Assembly: GCF_014649495.1 (NCBI RefSeq)
Contig: NZ_BMTD01000013.1
Location: 62,001 to 126,000 of the forward strand
From: Streptomyces filipinensis
Lineage (GTDB): Bacteria > Actinomycetota > Actinomycetes > Streptomycetales > Streptomycetaceae
Direction: 5' to 3'
Length of the DNA: 64,000 nucleotides
A program made the position numbers and the translations under genes. Shown here one piece after another: positions 17,473-25,822 of this stretch (the first letter of the stretch is position 1; every line of letters begins with the position of its first letter). The notes under the pieces are model-generated. The model did no database searches. It saw only the letters and a program-made list of their open reading frames with translations, and was not told the origin of the DNA.

Positions 17473-19116
17473 TCACTGCTTGGCGCCGAAGTCCTGGGTC
17501 CACCAAGGGCCTCCCGTGCCCCGGTGGACGCCCACGCCTATGTCCTTGAAGGAGCAGTTGAGGATGTTCGCCCGGTGGCCCGGGCTGTTCATCCAGGAGT
17601 TCATGACAGAAGCGGCGGTCTGCTGACCCTGAGCTATGTTCTCCCCGTACGTGGACCAGCGGTAGCCGGCGGCGGTGATCCGCTGTCCGGGGTCGGCGCC
17701 GTCCGGGTTGGTGTGGTCGAAGAAGTGCCGAGCGGCCATGTCGTCGGAATGGGCCTGGGCGGCTCTTTGCAGTTGCGGGTCCTCGGCGAGCGGACCACAG
17801 CCGGCAGTGGCCCGCTCCTTGTTCACCAGCGCGACCACCTGGTCCACCGTGTCGGAGGGGGTCGAAGCGGCCTGCGGTGTGTTCGCCGGGACCGGGGCCG
17901 GCCGGGTGGACTGCCGGGCAGTGGGCCCGCTCTTCTTGGCGGGGCTCGTCGTCTTGGCAGCGCGCGGCTTCTTCGTCTTCGACGCGGACGGGGACGGGGA
18001 GGGCGAGGCCGACGGCGACACAGCGTCGGCGCTGGGTGTGGAGAGGTCCAGGACGGGGGCGGCCGCGCTTCGTTCGGCCTGCGTCCGGTCGCCGCCGGTG
18101 CCGGAGTCCGTACCGAAGTACCACCATCCGCCTCCCGCGACGCAGGCCGCAACGACGGCGCCGCCGACGGCGCGGCGCCGCGTGCGCCGACGCCGACGGG
18201 ACTGGCTGCGCGAGCCGGCGCCCGCGTCGCGGCCACCACCGCGTCGTGCGGCGCCCGGGCGCGGTCGGGTGGCGCCGTCGGCGCCCTCCATCGGTGCGGC
18301 GGAACCGGCCTGGACAAGCGTCCCCGAAGCGGAGAACTCCCGGGCCACCAGCGCGGAGGACACCGCCACCAGCGCCAGACCGGCCAGCAGCCCTTCCGCG
18401 GGCATCAGTCCGCTCCACAGTCCGCTGCAGCGGGGGCAGCCGCGCGCGTGCCGGGCTATTCGCTTGCGCCACAGAGCCGAGGGCCTGCCGTCCCAGGCAG
18501 CCAGGACAGTCCGGAGTTCCTCGCACAGGGGCCGTGCGTCGAGCGCTCGTACCACCACCCGGGCCGCCTCCAGCTGCGCCTTCATCCGCTGGACCCGGAC
18601 CGCTGTGTGCTCGGGCGACAGGTCCAGGGCCGCGGCGACCTCGGCCCGGGTGAGCTCGCCGGCGCACTCCAGCCACCACAGTGACAGGAGTCCCCGGTCG
18701 TCGGGCTCCAGCCAGCGCGTCGCCTGCGCCGTCTCCTGGCGCTGTCCCGCGAGCTGCAGCTGGACCACGGTCAGGTCGACGAAGTCAGCACCGGGATCGG
18801 CCAGGTCCTCGGCCTCCTCCACCGCACCCGGGGCGGAACGCCGGTTCTCCCAGTGCGCCCGGACCTGGTTCATCGCGATCGCCACCAGCCAGGAACGGAA
18901 GCGCTCGGGCGTCCGCAGTCCGCCCAGCCCGTCCAGGGCCCGCAGCATGGTCTCCTGGACCACATCGTCGACGTCCACCGAGCCGTTCAGAGCCCGGCCG
19001 ACGATGTTGTAGACCAGCGGGAGGTACGCGTTGACCAGGGCGTCCTGAGCCCGCGTATCGCCCTCTCGGGCGGCCGTGACCAGTACCGCCGTCTCCATCG
19101 CGTCCTGCGTGCTCAT
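17473..19116 (-). CDS. ECF sigma factor fused to zinc-finger, transmembrane helix and extracellular CAP domain
   Basis: 547 residues. Sigma region 2 spans about 10-95 (VDVDDVVQETMLRAL, FRSWLVAIAMNQVRAHW) and region 4 about 120-190 (LTRAEVAAALDLSPEHTAVR). A HARGCPRC zinc-finger motif (His223, Cys227, Cys230) resembles anti-sigma ZAS domains. A basic stretch precedes a transmembrane helix at about 316-334, then a Ser/Pro/Lys linker, then a CAP/SCP domain at about 424-547 (VNKERATAGCGPL, HSDDMAARHFFDHTNPDG, YGENIAQGQ, SWMNSPGHRANIL, WTQDFG). Sigma, putative self-inhibitor and surface sensor are thus in one chain. The ATG at 19116 has GGGAAG upstream. Confidence 0.9.
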   Translation of the reverse strand: MSTQDAMETAVLVTAAREGDTRAQDALVNAYLPLVYNIVGRALNGSVDVDDVVQETMLRALDGLGGLRTPERFRSWLVAIAMNQVRAHWENRRSAPGAVEEAEDLADPGADFVDLTVVQLQLAGQRQETAQATRWLEPDDRGLLSLWWLECAGELTRAEVAAALDLSPEHTAVRVQRMKAQLEAARVVVRALDARPLCEELRTVLAAWDGRPSALWRKRIARHARGCPRCSGLWSGLMPAEGLLAGLALVAVSSALVAREFSASGTLVQAGSAAPMEGADGATRPRPGAARRGGGRDAGAGSRSQSRRRRRTRRRAVGGAVVAACVAGGGWWYFGTDSGTGGDRTQAERSAAAPVLDLSTPSADAVSPSASPSPSPSASKTKKPRAAKTTSPAKKSGPTARQSTRPAPVPANTPQAASTPSDTVDQVVALVNKERATAGCGPLAEDPQLQRAAQAHSDDMAARHFFDHTNPDGADPGQRITAAGYRWSTYGENIAQGQQTAASVMNSWMNSPGHRANILNCSFKDIGVGVHRGTGGPWWTQDFGAKQ

Positions 19117-19202
19117 AACAAGTGCTTCCCATCTCCGAGGCCGAACGATTGTGTCCGATACCTGGGAGACCGCTGGAGGCGCCCCGGATAACAGTTCTTC
19201 GT

Positions 19203-19393
19203 CAGTGAGTTTCGGCGGCCCGAAACCGCCGTCGCTCCCGCACCGGCCACGCCGTCCGCCCGGTCCGCCCGGTCCGCCGAAAACGTGGAGACCGCGGCCG
19301 ACGGGTGCTCCGGCTGGAAGGAGATCCACATCACCGGCGGCGCCGCCAAGTACATGGAGTACACGAAGAAGGTCAACGGCAAGTCGTGCGTGC
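19203..19393 (+). pseudogene. Remnant of a secreted protein (spore-associated SapA-like)
   Basis: One plus-strand frame has almost exclusively G/C third positions from about 19203 to 19393. It reads like the end of a signal region (TAVAPAPATPSARSARSAEN) followed by CSGWKEIHITGGAAKYMEY and NGKSCVLG. The Cys-G-W..Y..NGK.C spacing resembles secreted SapA-type proteins. A stop lies immediately upstream in frame and the bias moves to another frame at about 19393. Neither a start nor a full domain is left, so it is a decayed fragment. The family assignment is tentative. Confidence 0.5.
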
Positions 19394-19495
19394 TGGGCCT
19401 ACGACAGCCACCACAGCCCGGAGAGCCGGCGCCGGAGAGGCGGCGGACCGGGGGCGCGCTCGTCAGCGGTGCCCCGATGGTGCACTGTGGAAGGC

Positions 19496-20683
19496 GTGAA
19501 TGTCCGGCGAGACGCTGCCGGTGTGCGACAACCATGGCAGTCGAGTCATGTGCTGCTGGTGATTCCCATCGTGCTCATCGTCATCATCACGGTGGTGGAC
19601 CAGCTGGTCCCGGCCGACATCCATCTCGGTCCGCTGCTGGTGATCGCCCCCGCGATCACTGTCTCGTTCGCGGGACCGTGGCTGACCGGGTTGGTCGGCT
19701 TCCTGACCGTAGGGGCGCAGGCGTACATCGGCTGGCACTTCGGGGTGCTGTTCTCGCGCAACGTGCTGGTGCAACTCCTCGCCCTCACCGTCCTGTCGGC
19801 CCTGACCGTGATCTACTGCGTCATGCGCGAGCGCCGCATGCGCCAGCTGGCACAGGTGCGCATGATCGCGGAGGCCGCGCAGCACGTTCTGCTGTGGCCA
19901 CTGCCGGAACAGATCGGCTCCATGAAGATCGCTTGTCTGTACCTGGCCGCCGAGGCCGAGGCACAGATCGGCGGTGACCTGTACGCCGCGACGCCCGTCG
20001 ACAACGGCCTGCGGGTCATGATCGGGGACGTCCGCGGCAAGGGCCTGTCCGCCATCGGTGAGGCCGCGCTCCTCATCGGCGCCTTCCGGGAAGCGGCCCA
20101 CCACCACACCTCGCTGCCCACGCTGGCCGCCGCCCTGGAACGAAGTGTGGCCCGCAATCTGCCCGAGCTCGAAACGGAGGAAGAACTGGGCGAGCGGTTC
20201 GCCACCGTGATGCTGGTGGAGATCTCCGACGAGGGCCACGTCACCCGGATCCTCAGCTGCGGCCACCCCCCGCCCCTTCTGCTCAGTCCCGGCAGCGCCG
20301 TCACCGTTCCGGTGCACCCGGCGCCCCCTCTCGGGGTCCACGGGACGGCACCCGGGGACTACACCGTCGATGTGTTCTCCTTCCAGCCCGGCGACACCCT
20401 CCTGCTCTACACCGACGGTGTCATCGAGGCGCGGGATGCCGACGGCGTCTTCTACCCGCTCACGGAACGGGCCGTCCAGTGGGCCGGGGCCAGCCCGGAG
20501 AAGCTGTTGCACCACATCCGCCGCGATCTGATCGATCACGTCGACGGACGTCTGGACGACGACGCCGCGCTGATCGCGCTGTGCCGGACACCTGACGGGC
20601 ACCGGCCCCATCGCTCCCATCGGCCTGGGACGGGACTTCATGTCGGTGGGTTCGGGCACGGCGCCAGATCGGCCCCTGGCTGA
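19496..20683 (+). CDS. Membrane-bound SpoIIE/RsbU-type PP2C phosphatase
   Basis: 395 residues. Three or four membrane helices occupy residues 15-105 (VLLVIPIVLIVIITVVDQL; LVIAPAITVSFAGPW; LALTVLSALTVIYCV). A linker helix (MRERRMRQLAQVRMIAEAAQ) follows. The PP2C domain (about 140-370) has metal-site motifs IGGDLY, IGDVRGKGLSAIG, SCGHPPPLLL, LLYTDGVIEARD and LDDDAALI. It presumably dephosphorylates a STAS-domain anti-anti-sigma protein, none of which is in the window. The same layout recurs at 47328-48446. GTG at 19496 is tentative because its GGAAGG is only one base away. Confidence 0.88.
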   Translation: MNVRRDAAGVRQPWQSSHVLLVIPIVLIVIITVVDQLVPADIHLGPLLVIAPAITVSFAGPWLTGLVGFLTVGAQAYIGWHFGVLFSRNVLVQLLALTVLSALTVIYCVMRERRMRQLAQVRMIAEAAQHVLLWPLPEQIGSMKIACLYLAAEAEAQIGGDLYAATPVDNGLRVMIGDVRGKGLSAIGEAALLIGAFREAAHHHTSLPTLAAALERSVARNLPELETEEELGERFATVMLVEISDEGHVTRILSCGHPPPLLLSPGSAVTVPVHPAPPLGVHGTAPGDYTVDVFSFQPGDTLLLYTDGVIEARDADGVFYPLTERAVQWAGASPEKLLHHIRRDLIDHVDGRLDDDAALIALCRTPDGHRPHRSHRPGTGLHVGGFGHGARSAPG

Positions 20684-20772
20684 GCCGCCCCGTGCCGCCG
20701 CCGAGGCGCAGCGACGTACGCGCGTCCGGCACGGGCCCGGGCGCAGCGCACATGCAGCAAGGAGGTCATGCG

Positions 20773-21447
20773 ATGCGTAAGGCGTACCACGAGGAGCTGA
20801 CCGCGCTCAGCGACGGACTGGTGGAGATGGCCCGGCTGGCCGGGTCCGCGATCGGCCGCGCCTCCACCGCTCTGCTCGACGCCGACCTGCAGGTCGCCGA
20901 GGGCGTCATCGCGGCCGACGTGAAGATCGACGACCTCCAGCGGGACCTGGAGGACCGGGCGATCGCCCTGCTGGCCAGGCAGCAACCCGTCGCCACCGAC
21001 CTGCGCACCGTGGTGGCCTCCCTCAGGATGAGTGCGGACCTGGAACGGTGCGGGGATCTGGCCCGGCACGTGGCCCAGCTCGCCCGGCTGCGCTACCCGG
21101 AGCACGTGGTGCCCGACGACCTGCACCGGACGGTTCTGGAAATGGGTCAGCTCGCGCAGCGCCTGATGGCGCAGACCGCCGAGGTGCTCCTCACCAAGGA
21201 CGTCGACGCGGCGCTGCAGCTGGAGCAGGACGACGACCGCATGGACGAACTGCACCGCATGATCTTCCCTCACCTGATGGACGACCGCTGGCAGCACGGT
21301 GTGGAGACCGCCGTCGACGTCACGCTGGTCGGCCGCTACTACGAACGCTTCGCCGACCACGCCGTCTCGGTCGCCCGGCGCATGGTCTACCTGGTCACCG
21401 GCGAATACGCGGACGAGTACGCCGACGAGAGGCGCCCCGACCCGTAG
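20773..21447 (+). CDS. phoU: PhoU-like phosphate signalling protein
   Basis: 224 residues. Two PhoU three-helix repeats are visible: YHEELTALSDGLVEMARLAG..DLQRDLEDRAIALLARQQPVATDLR and, in the second half, HRTVLEMGQLAQRLM..ERFADHAVSVARRM. The family's metal-binding pattern (E/D-xxx-D, e.g. DLERCGDLARHVAQ) is conserved. It normally links the Pst transporter to PhoR; neither pst nor phoR is nearby, so this may be a second, isolated copy. AAGGAGG lies 7 bases before the ATG at 20773. Confidence 0.9.
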   Translation: MRKAYHEELTALSDGLVEMARLAGSAIGRASTALLDADLQVAEGVIAADVKIDDLQRDLEDRAIALLARQQPVATDLRTVVASLRMSADLERCGDLARHVAQLARLRYPEHVVPDDLHRTVLEMGQLAQRLMAQTAEVLLTKDVDAALQLEQDDDRMDELHRMIFPHLMDDRWQHGVETAVDVTLVGRYYERFADHAVSVARRMVYLVTGEYADEYADERRPDP

Positions 21448-21711
21448 GCGGGCCGGTATCCGTGACGCCCCGGAGAGCTGGCCCCGCCTCTGGCGGACGG
21501 CGGGGGCACCGTGCCGGGCCGCGGTTCCGGCGTGCGGCGGGATGCGGCCGGGCGGACAATGGCTGCCGACGGGATGCTGCATGCTGCCGCTGACGGGTGC
21601 GGCACCCTGCCGGTCCTCATCACAGGCGCGCACGGATCCGCGTTTCACGCCCTCGCTGCCTGCCCGGACGTCGCGCTCCCGTCCGTTCGCGTGTCACGCG
21701 CGTGAGCAGGG

Positions 21712-23118
21712 GTGTCAACCATGGGCGGTATCAACGGACCAGCTCTTGAAAGTCTGCGTGAGGCGCTGCGGGGTCCCGTTCTCGCGCCGGGAGATCCCGG
21801 ATACGACGAAGCCCGCAGCATCTACAACGCCATGATCGACCGGCGACCGGCCGCGATCGCCGGGTGCGTCGACGTGACGGACGTACGGACCGTGCTCTCC
21901 TTCGCCCAGGACACGGGGGTGGAGCTGGCGGTGCGGGGAGGCGGCCACAGCGGTCCGGGGCTGTGCCTGGTCGACGACGCGCTGACCCTCGACCTGTCGC
22001 CGATGCGCTGGGTGCACGTCGACCCGGAGGCGGGGACCGCGCGGATGGGTGGCGGAAGCCGGCTGGGTGACCTCGACCATGCGGCCCACACCTTCGGTCT
22101 CGCCACGCCGGCCGGGATCATGTCGACCACCGGGGTCGGCGGTCTCACCCTCGGTGGCGGGCACGGGCACCTGACCCGCAGGTACGGTCTGACCATCGAC
22201 AACCTGCTGGCCGCCGACGTCGTCCTCGCCGACGGCACGTTCGTCACCGCGTCGGAGAACGACCACCCGGACCTCTTCTGGGCGCTACGGGGCGGCGGCG
22301 GCAACTTCGGCGTGGTCACGTCCTTCACGTTCCGGCTGCACCCCGTGGACGCCGTCGGCGTCGCCGTGACCGTCTGGCCCGTGGACCGCACCCGAGAAGT
22401 GCTGCAGTGGTACCGGGAGTTCCTGCCCGCCGCTCCCGAGGACCTCAGCGGCTTCTTCGCCCTGCTGACCATTCCGGCCGGGCCGCCCTTCCCCGAGCCG
22501 ATCCACGGGCAGAAGATGTGCGGGGTCGTGTGGTGCTACACCGGCGACCTGGACGGGGACCGCCTGGAGAAGGTGCTCACCGTCGTGAACGCGCCGGGTC
22601 CGCCCGCCTTCCACCTCACCACGCCCATGCCCTACCCCGCCCTGCAGACCATGTTCGACGAGATCATCCCCCGGGGCCTGCAGTGGTACTGGCGCGGCGA
22701 CTTCTTCGACGCCATCTCCGACGACGCCGTCGCCGTGCACGAGAAGTACGGACAGAACCTGCCCACCGGCCTGTCCACGATGCACATGTACCCGGTGGAC
22801 GGGGCGACCCGCCGTGTCGAGCCCGGCGACACGGCCTGGGCCTACCGGCACGCCGTGTGGTCCGGTGTCATCGCCGGCATCGACCCCGAGCCCGCCAACG
22901 CCGGTCTGATCCGCCAGTGGTGCGTCGACTACTGGACCGACCTGCACCCGCATTCCATGGGCGGCGCCTACATCAACTTCCTGGGCGAACAGGAGAGCAC
23001 CGACCGCGTCCGGGGCACGTACCGCGACCACTACGACCGTCTGGCCGCGATCAAGCGCACCTACGACCCCGACAACTTCTTCCACGCCAACCAGAACATC
23101 CCGCCCGCCGCCACCTGA
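21712..23118 (+). CDS. FAD-binding oxidoreductase of the berberine-bridge-enzyme type
   Basis: 468 residues. The p-cresol methylhydroxylase-type FAD domain is present: the RGGGHSGPG motif (His for a single 8-alpha-histidyl FAD link) at residues 74-82. GGLTLGGGHGHLTRRYGLTIDN carries His, not Cys, at the second attachment position, so the flavin is probably mono-covalently bound. RGGGGNFGVVTSFTFRLHPV follows and the BBE tail ends in NFFHANQNI. Such enzymes oxidise sugars or alkaloid-like alcohols. The GTG start at 21712 has GAGCAGGG upstream; the substrate is unknown. Confidence 0.9.
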   Translation: MSTMGGINGPALESLREALRGPVLAPGDPGYDEARSIYNAMIDRRPAAIAGCVDVTDVRTVLSFAQDTGVELAVRGGGHSGPGLCLVDDALTLDLSPMRWVHVDPEAGTARMGGGSRLGDLDHAAHTFGLATPAGIMSTTGVGGLTLGGGHGHLTRRYGLTIDNLLAADVVLADGTFVTASENDHPDLFWALRGGGGNFGVVTSFTFRLHPVDAVGVAVTVWPVDRTREVLQWYREFLPAAPEDLSGFFALLTIPAGPPFPEPIHGQKMCGVVWCYTGDLDGDRLEKVLTVVNAPGPPAFHLTTPMPYPALQTMFDEIIPRGLQWYWRGDFFDAISDDAVAVHEKYGQNLPTGLSTMHMYPVDGATRRVEPGDTAWAYRHAVWSGVIAGIDPEPANAGLIRQWCVDYWTDLHPHSMGGAYINFLGEQESTDRVRGTYRDHYDRLAAIKRTYDPDNFFHANQNIPPAAT

Positions 23119-23275
23119 GAGGCTGCGCGTTCACCGGTGCGACCGGCCTCGTCGCCCCACACCGGAGAGCGGACATCCCTCCCCGCCGCCGGCCGCATCG
23201 TGGTTTCCGTGCCGCGCGCCCAGCGGCCGAAAGCCGACGGCGCGTGGCTGACGCCGTCGGCGACGATACGTCAGC

Positions 23276-24982
23276 ATGAGCGGCATGTCCGAGAAGCTGA
23301 GCACCCCGCGCCGGATCGCCGACGACCACGTCGCGCAGGTCGCCGCCCTCGACCCCATGATCGCGACCCGACTCGGCCTGTCTCCTGGGGACGGCCGGCA
23401 GCCGGACCTGTCTCCGCAGGGCTTCGAGGCGCTCGCCGAACTGGCCCGGCGAACACTGTCCGCGCTCGACGCCGTCGAGCGGAACGCCGAGAAGGACGGC
23501 GTGGTGTTCGAGGACGTCGAGCGGAACTGCGCGCGTCTGCTGCGCGAACGGCTGACCGCGGAACTGGCCCTGCACGAGGCGGGTGACCACTTCCGCGAGC
23601 TGCGCAACGTCAACTCGCCCCTGCACAAGGTGCGGGGCATCTTCACCCTGATGCCCACCGACACGGACGAGGACTGGGCGACGGTCGCCGGGCGGCTGCG
23701 CAACCTGCCCGGCGCGCTGGACGGCTACCGGACGACCCTGGCCGAGGGCATCGCCGGCGGGCTGCTGTGCGCGCCCCGCCAGGCCCGGGCCGTCATCGGG
23801 CAGCTCGCGGCCTGGACCGGCCGGGACAACGGCGGCACGAGCTGGTTCGCCACGTTCGTGGCCGGTGGACCGGAGGGGCTCAGGCCCGAACTGGACGCCG
23901 CCGCCGACCGGGCCACGACCGCGGTGGCGGGATTCCGCGACTGGCTGCGCGACACCTACCTGCCCGCCGCGGACGGCACCCCGGACGCCGTCGGGCGTGA
24001 GCGCTACCTCCGCTCGGCCCGCTGGGCCAACGGTGCGGGGGTGGACCCGGCCGAGGCGTACGCCTGGGCCTGGGAGGAGTTCCACCGGACGGTCGCCGAG
24101 ATGCGGACCGAGGCCGGCCGGATCCTCCCGGGCGGGGGCGTCCGGGAGACGATGGACCACCTCAACCGGCACGGACACACCGTCGTGGGCGAGGAGAACA
24201 TCCGCGCCTGGCTCCAGCAGATCACGGACGAGGCGATCGACGCCCTCGACGGCACCCACTTCGACATCTCGGGCCCCCTGCGCCGGGTGGAGACGAGGAT
24301 CGCGCCGCCCGGCAGCTCCGGCGCCCCCTACTACACCGGTCCCAGCCTGGACTTCAGCCGCCCCGGCCGCGCCTACCTGCCCACATTGGGCCAACAGTCC
24401 TTCCCCACATGGGAGCTCGTCAGCACCTGGTACCACGAGGGTGTCCCCGGGCACCATCTGCAGACCGCGCGGTGGACCGCCGCCGCGGACCGCCTCAGCC
24501 GCTACCAGATCACCCTGGGCGCGGTCAGTGCCAACAAGGAAGGCTGGGCCCTGTACGCCGAGCGTCTGATGGACGAGCTGGGCTTCCTGACCGACCCCGC
24601 CCGCCGCCTCGGCTACCTCGACAAGCAGATGCTCCGCATCATCCGGGTGATCATCGACATCGGCATGCACCTGGAACTCACCATTCCTGCGGACTCCGGC
24701 TTCCATCCCGGCGAACGCTGGACCCCCGGCCTCGCCACGGCGTTCATGGCCGCCCACCACGGCAGCGACACGGCCCGCCGTACCAGCGAGATCGACCGCT
24801 ACCTCGGCTGGCCCGGCCAGGCCATCGGCTACAAGCTGGGAGAGCGCGCCTGGCTGCAGGGGCGTGAGGCCTCCCGCCGCCGCCTCGGCGCCGGGTTCGA
24901 CCTGCGGACCTGGCACATGAAAGCGCTCACCCAGGGTTCGCTCGGCCTCGCCGACCTGGCCGACGACCTCGCGTCGCTGTAG
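23276..24982 (+). CDS. DUF885 family protein, putative metallopeptidase-like
   Basis: 568 residues, typical of DUF885. The motif STWYHEGVPGHHLQ near residue 393 is the HExxxxH(H)-like metal site of this family, preceded by PYYTGPSLDFSRPGRAYL. GWALYAERLMDELGFL, LGYLDKQMLRIIRVIIDIGMH and LGWPGQAIGYKLGERAWLQ also match. Homologues are annotated as possible carboxypeptidases or peptidase-like enzymes, and activity is mostly unproven. There is no signal peptide, so it is cytoplasmic. No ribosome-binding site is obvious before the ATG. Confidence 0.88.
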   Translation: MSGMSEKLSTPRRIADDHVAQVAALDPMIATRLGLSPGDGRQPDLSPQGFEALAELARRTLSALDAVERNAEKDGVVFEDVERNCARLLRERLTAELALHEAGDHFRELRNVNSPLHKVRGIFTLMPTDTDEDWATVAGRLRNLPGALDGYRTTLAEGIAGGLLCAPRQARAVIGQLAAWTGRDNGGTSWFATFVAGGPEGLRPELDAAADRATTAVAGFRDWLRDTYLPAADGTPDAVGRERYLRSARWANGAGVDPAEAYAWAWEEFHRTVAEMRTEAGRILPGGGVRETMDHLNRHGHTVVGEENIRAWLQQITDEAIDALDGTHFDISGPLRRVETRIAPPGSSGAPYYTGPSLDFSRPGRAYLPTLGQQSFPTWELVSTWYHEGVPGHHLQTARWTAAADRLSRYQITLGAVSANKEGWALYAERLMDELGFLTDPARRLGYLDKQMLRIIRVIIDIGMHLELTIPADSGFHPGERWTPGLATAFMAAHHGSDTARRTSEIDRYLGWPGQAIGYKLGERAWLQGREASRRRLGAGFDLRTWHMKALTQGSLGLADLADDLASL

Positions 24983-25034
24983 GCGGACAGGCCGGGCGCG
25001 ATCCGGAACCCGCCCCAGCCCAGCGGCGTGCCGG

Positions 25035-25049
25035 GCGGCCGCCGGCCGC
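25035..25049. terminator. GC hairpin after the DUF885 gene
   Basis: GCGGCC, GCC, GGCCGC form a perfect 6-base stem with a 3-base loop, 53 bases past the DUF885 stop and just beyond the 3' end of the YcaQ remnant on the other strand. Confidence 0.4.
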
Positions 25050-25063
25050 GCATGTTCCCGCTG

Positions 25064-25270
25064 TCAGGTGGCGAGGCTGCGTTCCAAAGGGGTGCGGTAG
25101 CAGGGCGTGACACGGGTGCCGTCGAGGAAGGCGAGGGTGCGGTGGATCTCGGTCTCGACGGCGGTGCGGGCCTGGCTGGCGGGGTCGGTCAGGAGGTGGT
25201 GGTTGATGTGCCCGTCCGCGTGCTGGGCCCAGGTGCCGATGACGCGGCCGTTCCACCGGATGGTCGGGCG
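25064..25270 (-). pseudogene. 3' fragment of a YcaQ/AlkX-like (winged-helix, DNA glycosylase-like) gene
   Basis: The minus strand reads RPTIRWNGRVIGTWAQ..GHINHHLLTD.. and ends LDGTRVTPCYRTPLERSLAT before a stop at 25064-25066. This is the C-terminal end of the winged-helix DNA-binding protein family that includes YcaQ. About 65 of the normal 350-plus residues remain. The N-terminal part is replaced at about 25270-25290 by a fragment of a WYL-type regulator running the other way. Confidence 0.65.
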
Positions 25271-25284
25271 TTGTGGCGGAGGAC

Positions 25285-25817
25285 GAGCCGGGCGCGGCGC
25301 TGCGCGGCGACCGGCTCCGCGAACTGGGCTACCCCGTCGGCAGCGCCCGCGGCCACGCCGGCGGCTACCGCCTCATCTCGGGCAGCGACCTGCCGCCGCT
25401 CCTCCTCGACGCCGAGGAGGCCGTCGCCCTCGCCGTCGCCCTGCGCACCGCCGCCGGCGCCCTGGCCGGGATCGAGGAGACCCGTCCCACCGGCCGGCGC
25501 GTCCCGCCCCGTCCCGTACCCCCGGCGACGACCCCGGTGCCTTCGTCGCGGCCCGTCTCTCCGCCGCCCCGACCCGCTCCCGCGCCATCGCCACCGTCCA
25601 CGCCTCCGCCGACCACGTCCGCGCCCGCGGTCTGGCCACCCGCCTCCAGCCCATGGACGACCGCACCTGTCGCGTCGACGCCTCCGACGACCACCTGCCC
25701 CGCATCGCCCAGACCCTGGCCGGCCTCGACACCGACCACACCCTGGACGCCGACCCGGACGTCCTCACCCACCTGCGCGCCACCGCGCACCGCGCCTTGC
25801 GGGCCACGGGCACCTGA
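25285..25817 (+). pseudogene. Remnant of a YafY-like WYL-domain regulator with internal deletion and frameshift
   Basis: From about 25300 the plus strand reads DRLRELGYPVGSARGHAGGY, LPPLLLDAEEAVALAVALRT and GIEET (to 25482). This is the end of the HTH and start of the WYL region of YafY-like regulators. The central domain is then missing, and at 25542-25814 a different frame gives the C-terminal domain (FVAARLSAAPTRSRAIATV.. to LRATAHRALRATGT). The helix-turn-helix start is also gone. The gene cannot make a working regulator. Confidence 0.65.
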
Positions 25818-25822
25818 GGGGG

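Noticed and set aside
20773..21447. Pst/Pho operon around PhoU
   Set aside because: No pstSCAB, phoR or phoP gene lies within the window; PhoU stands alone.
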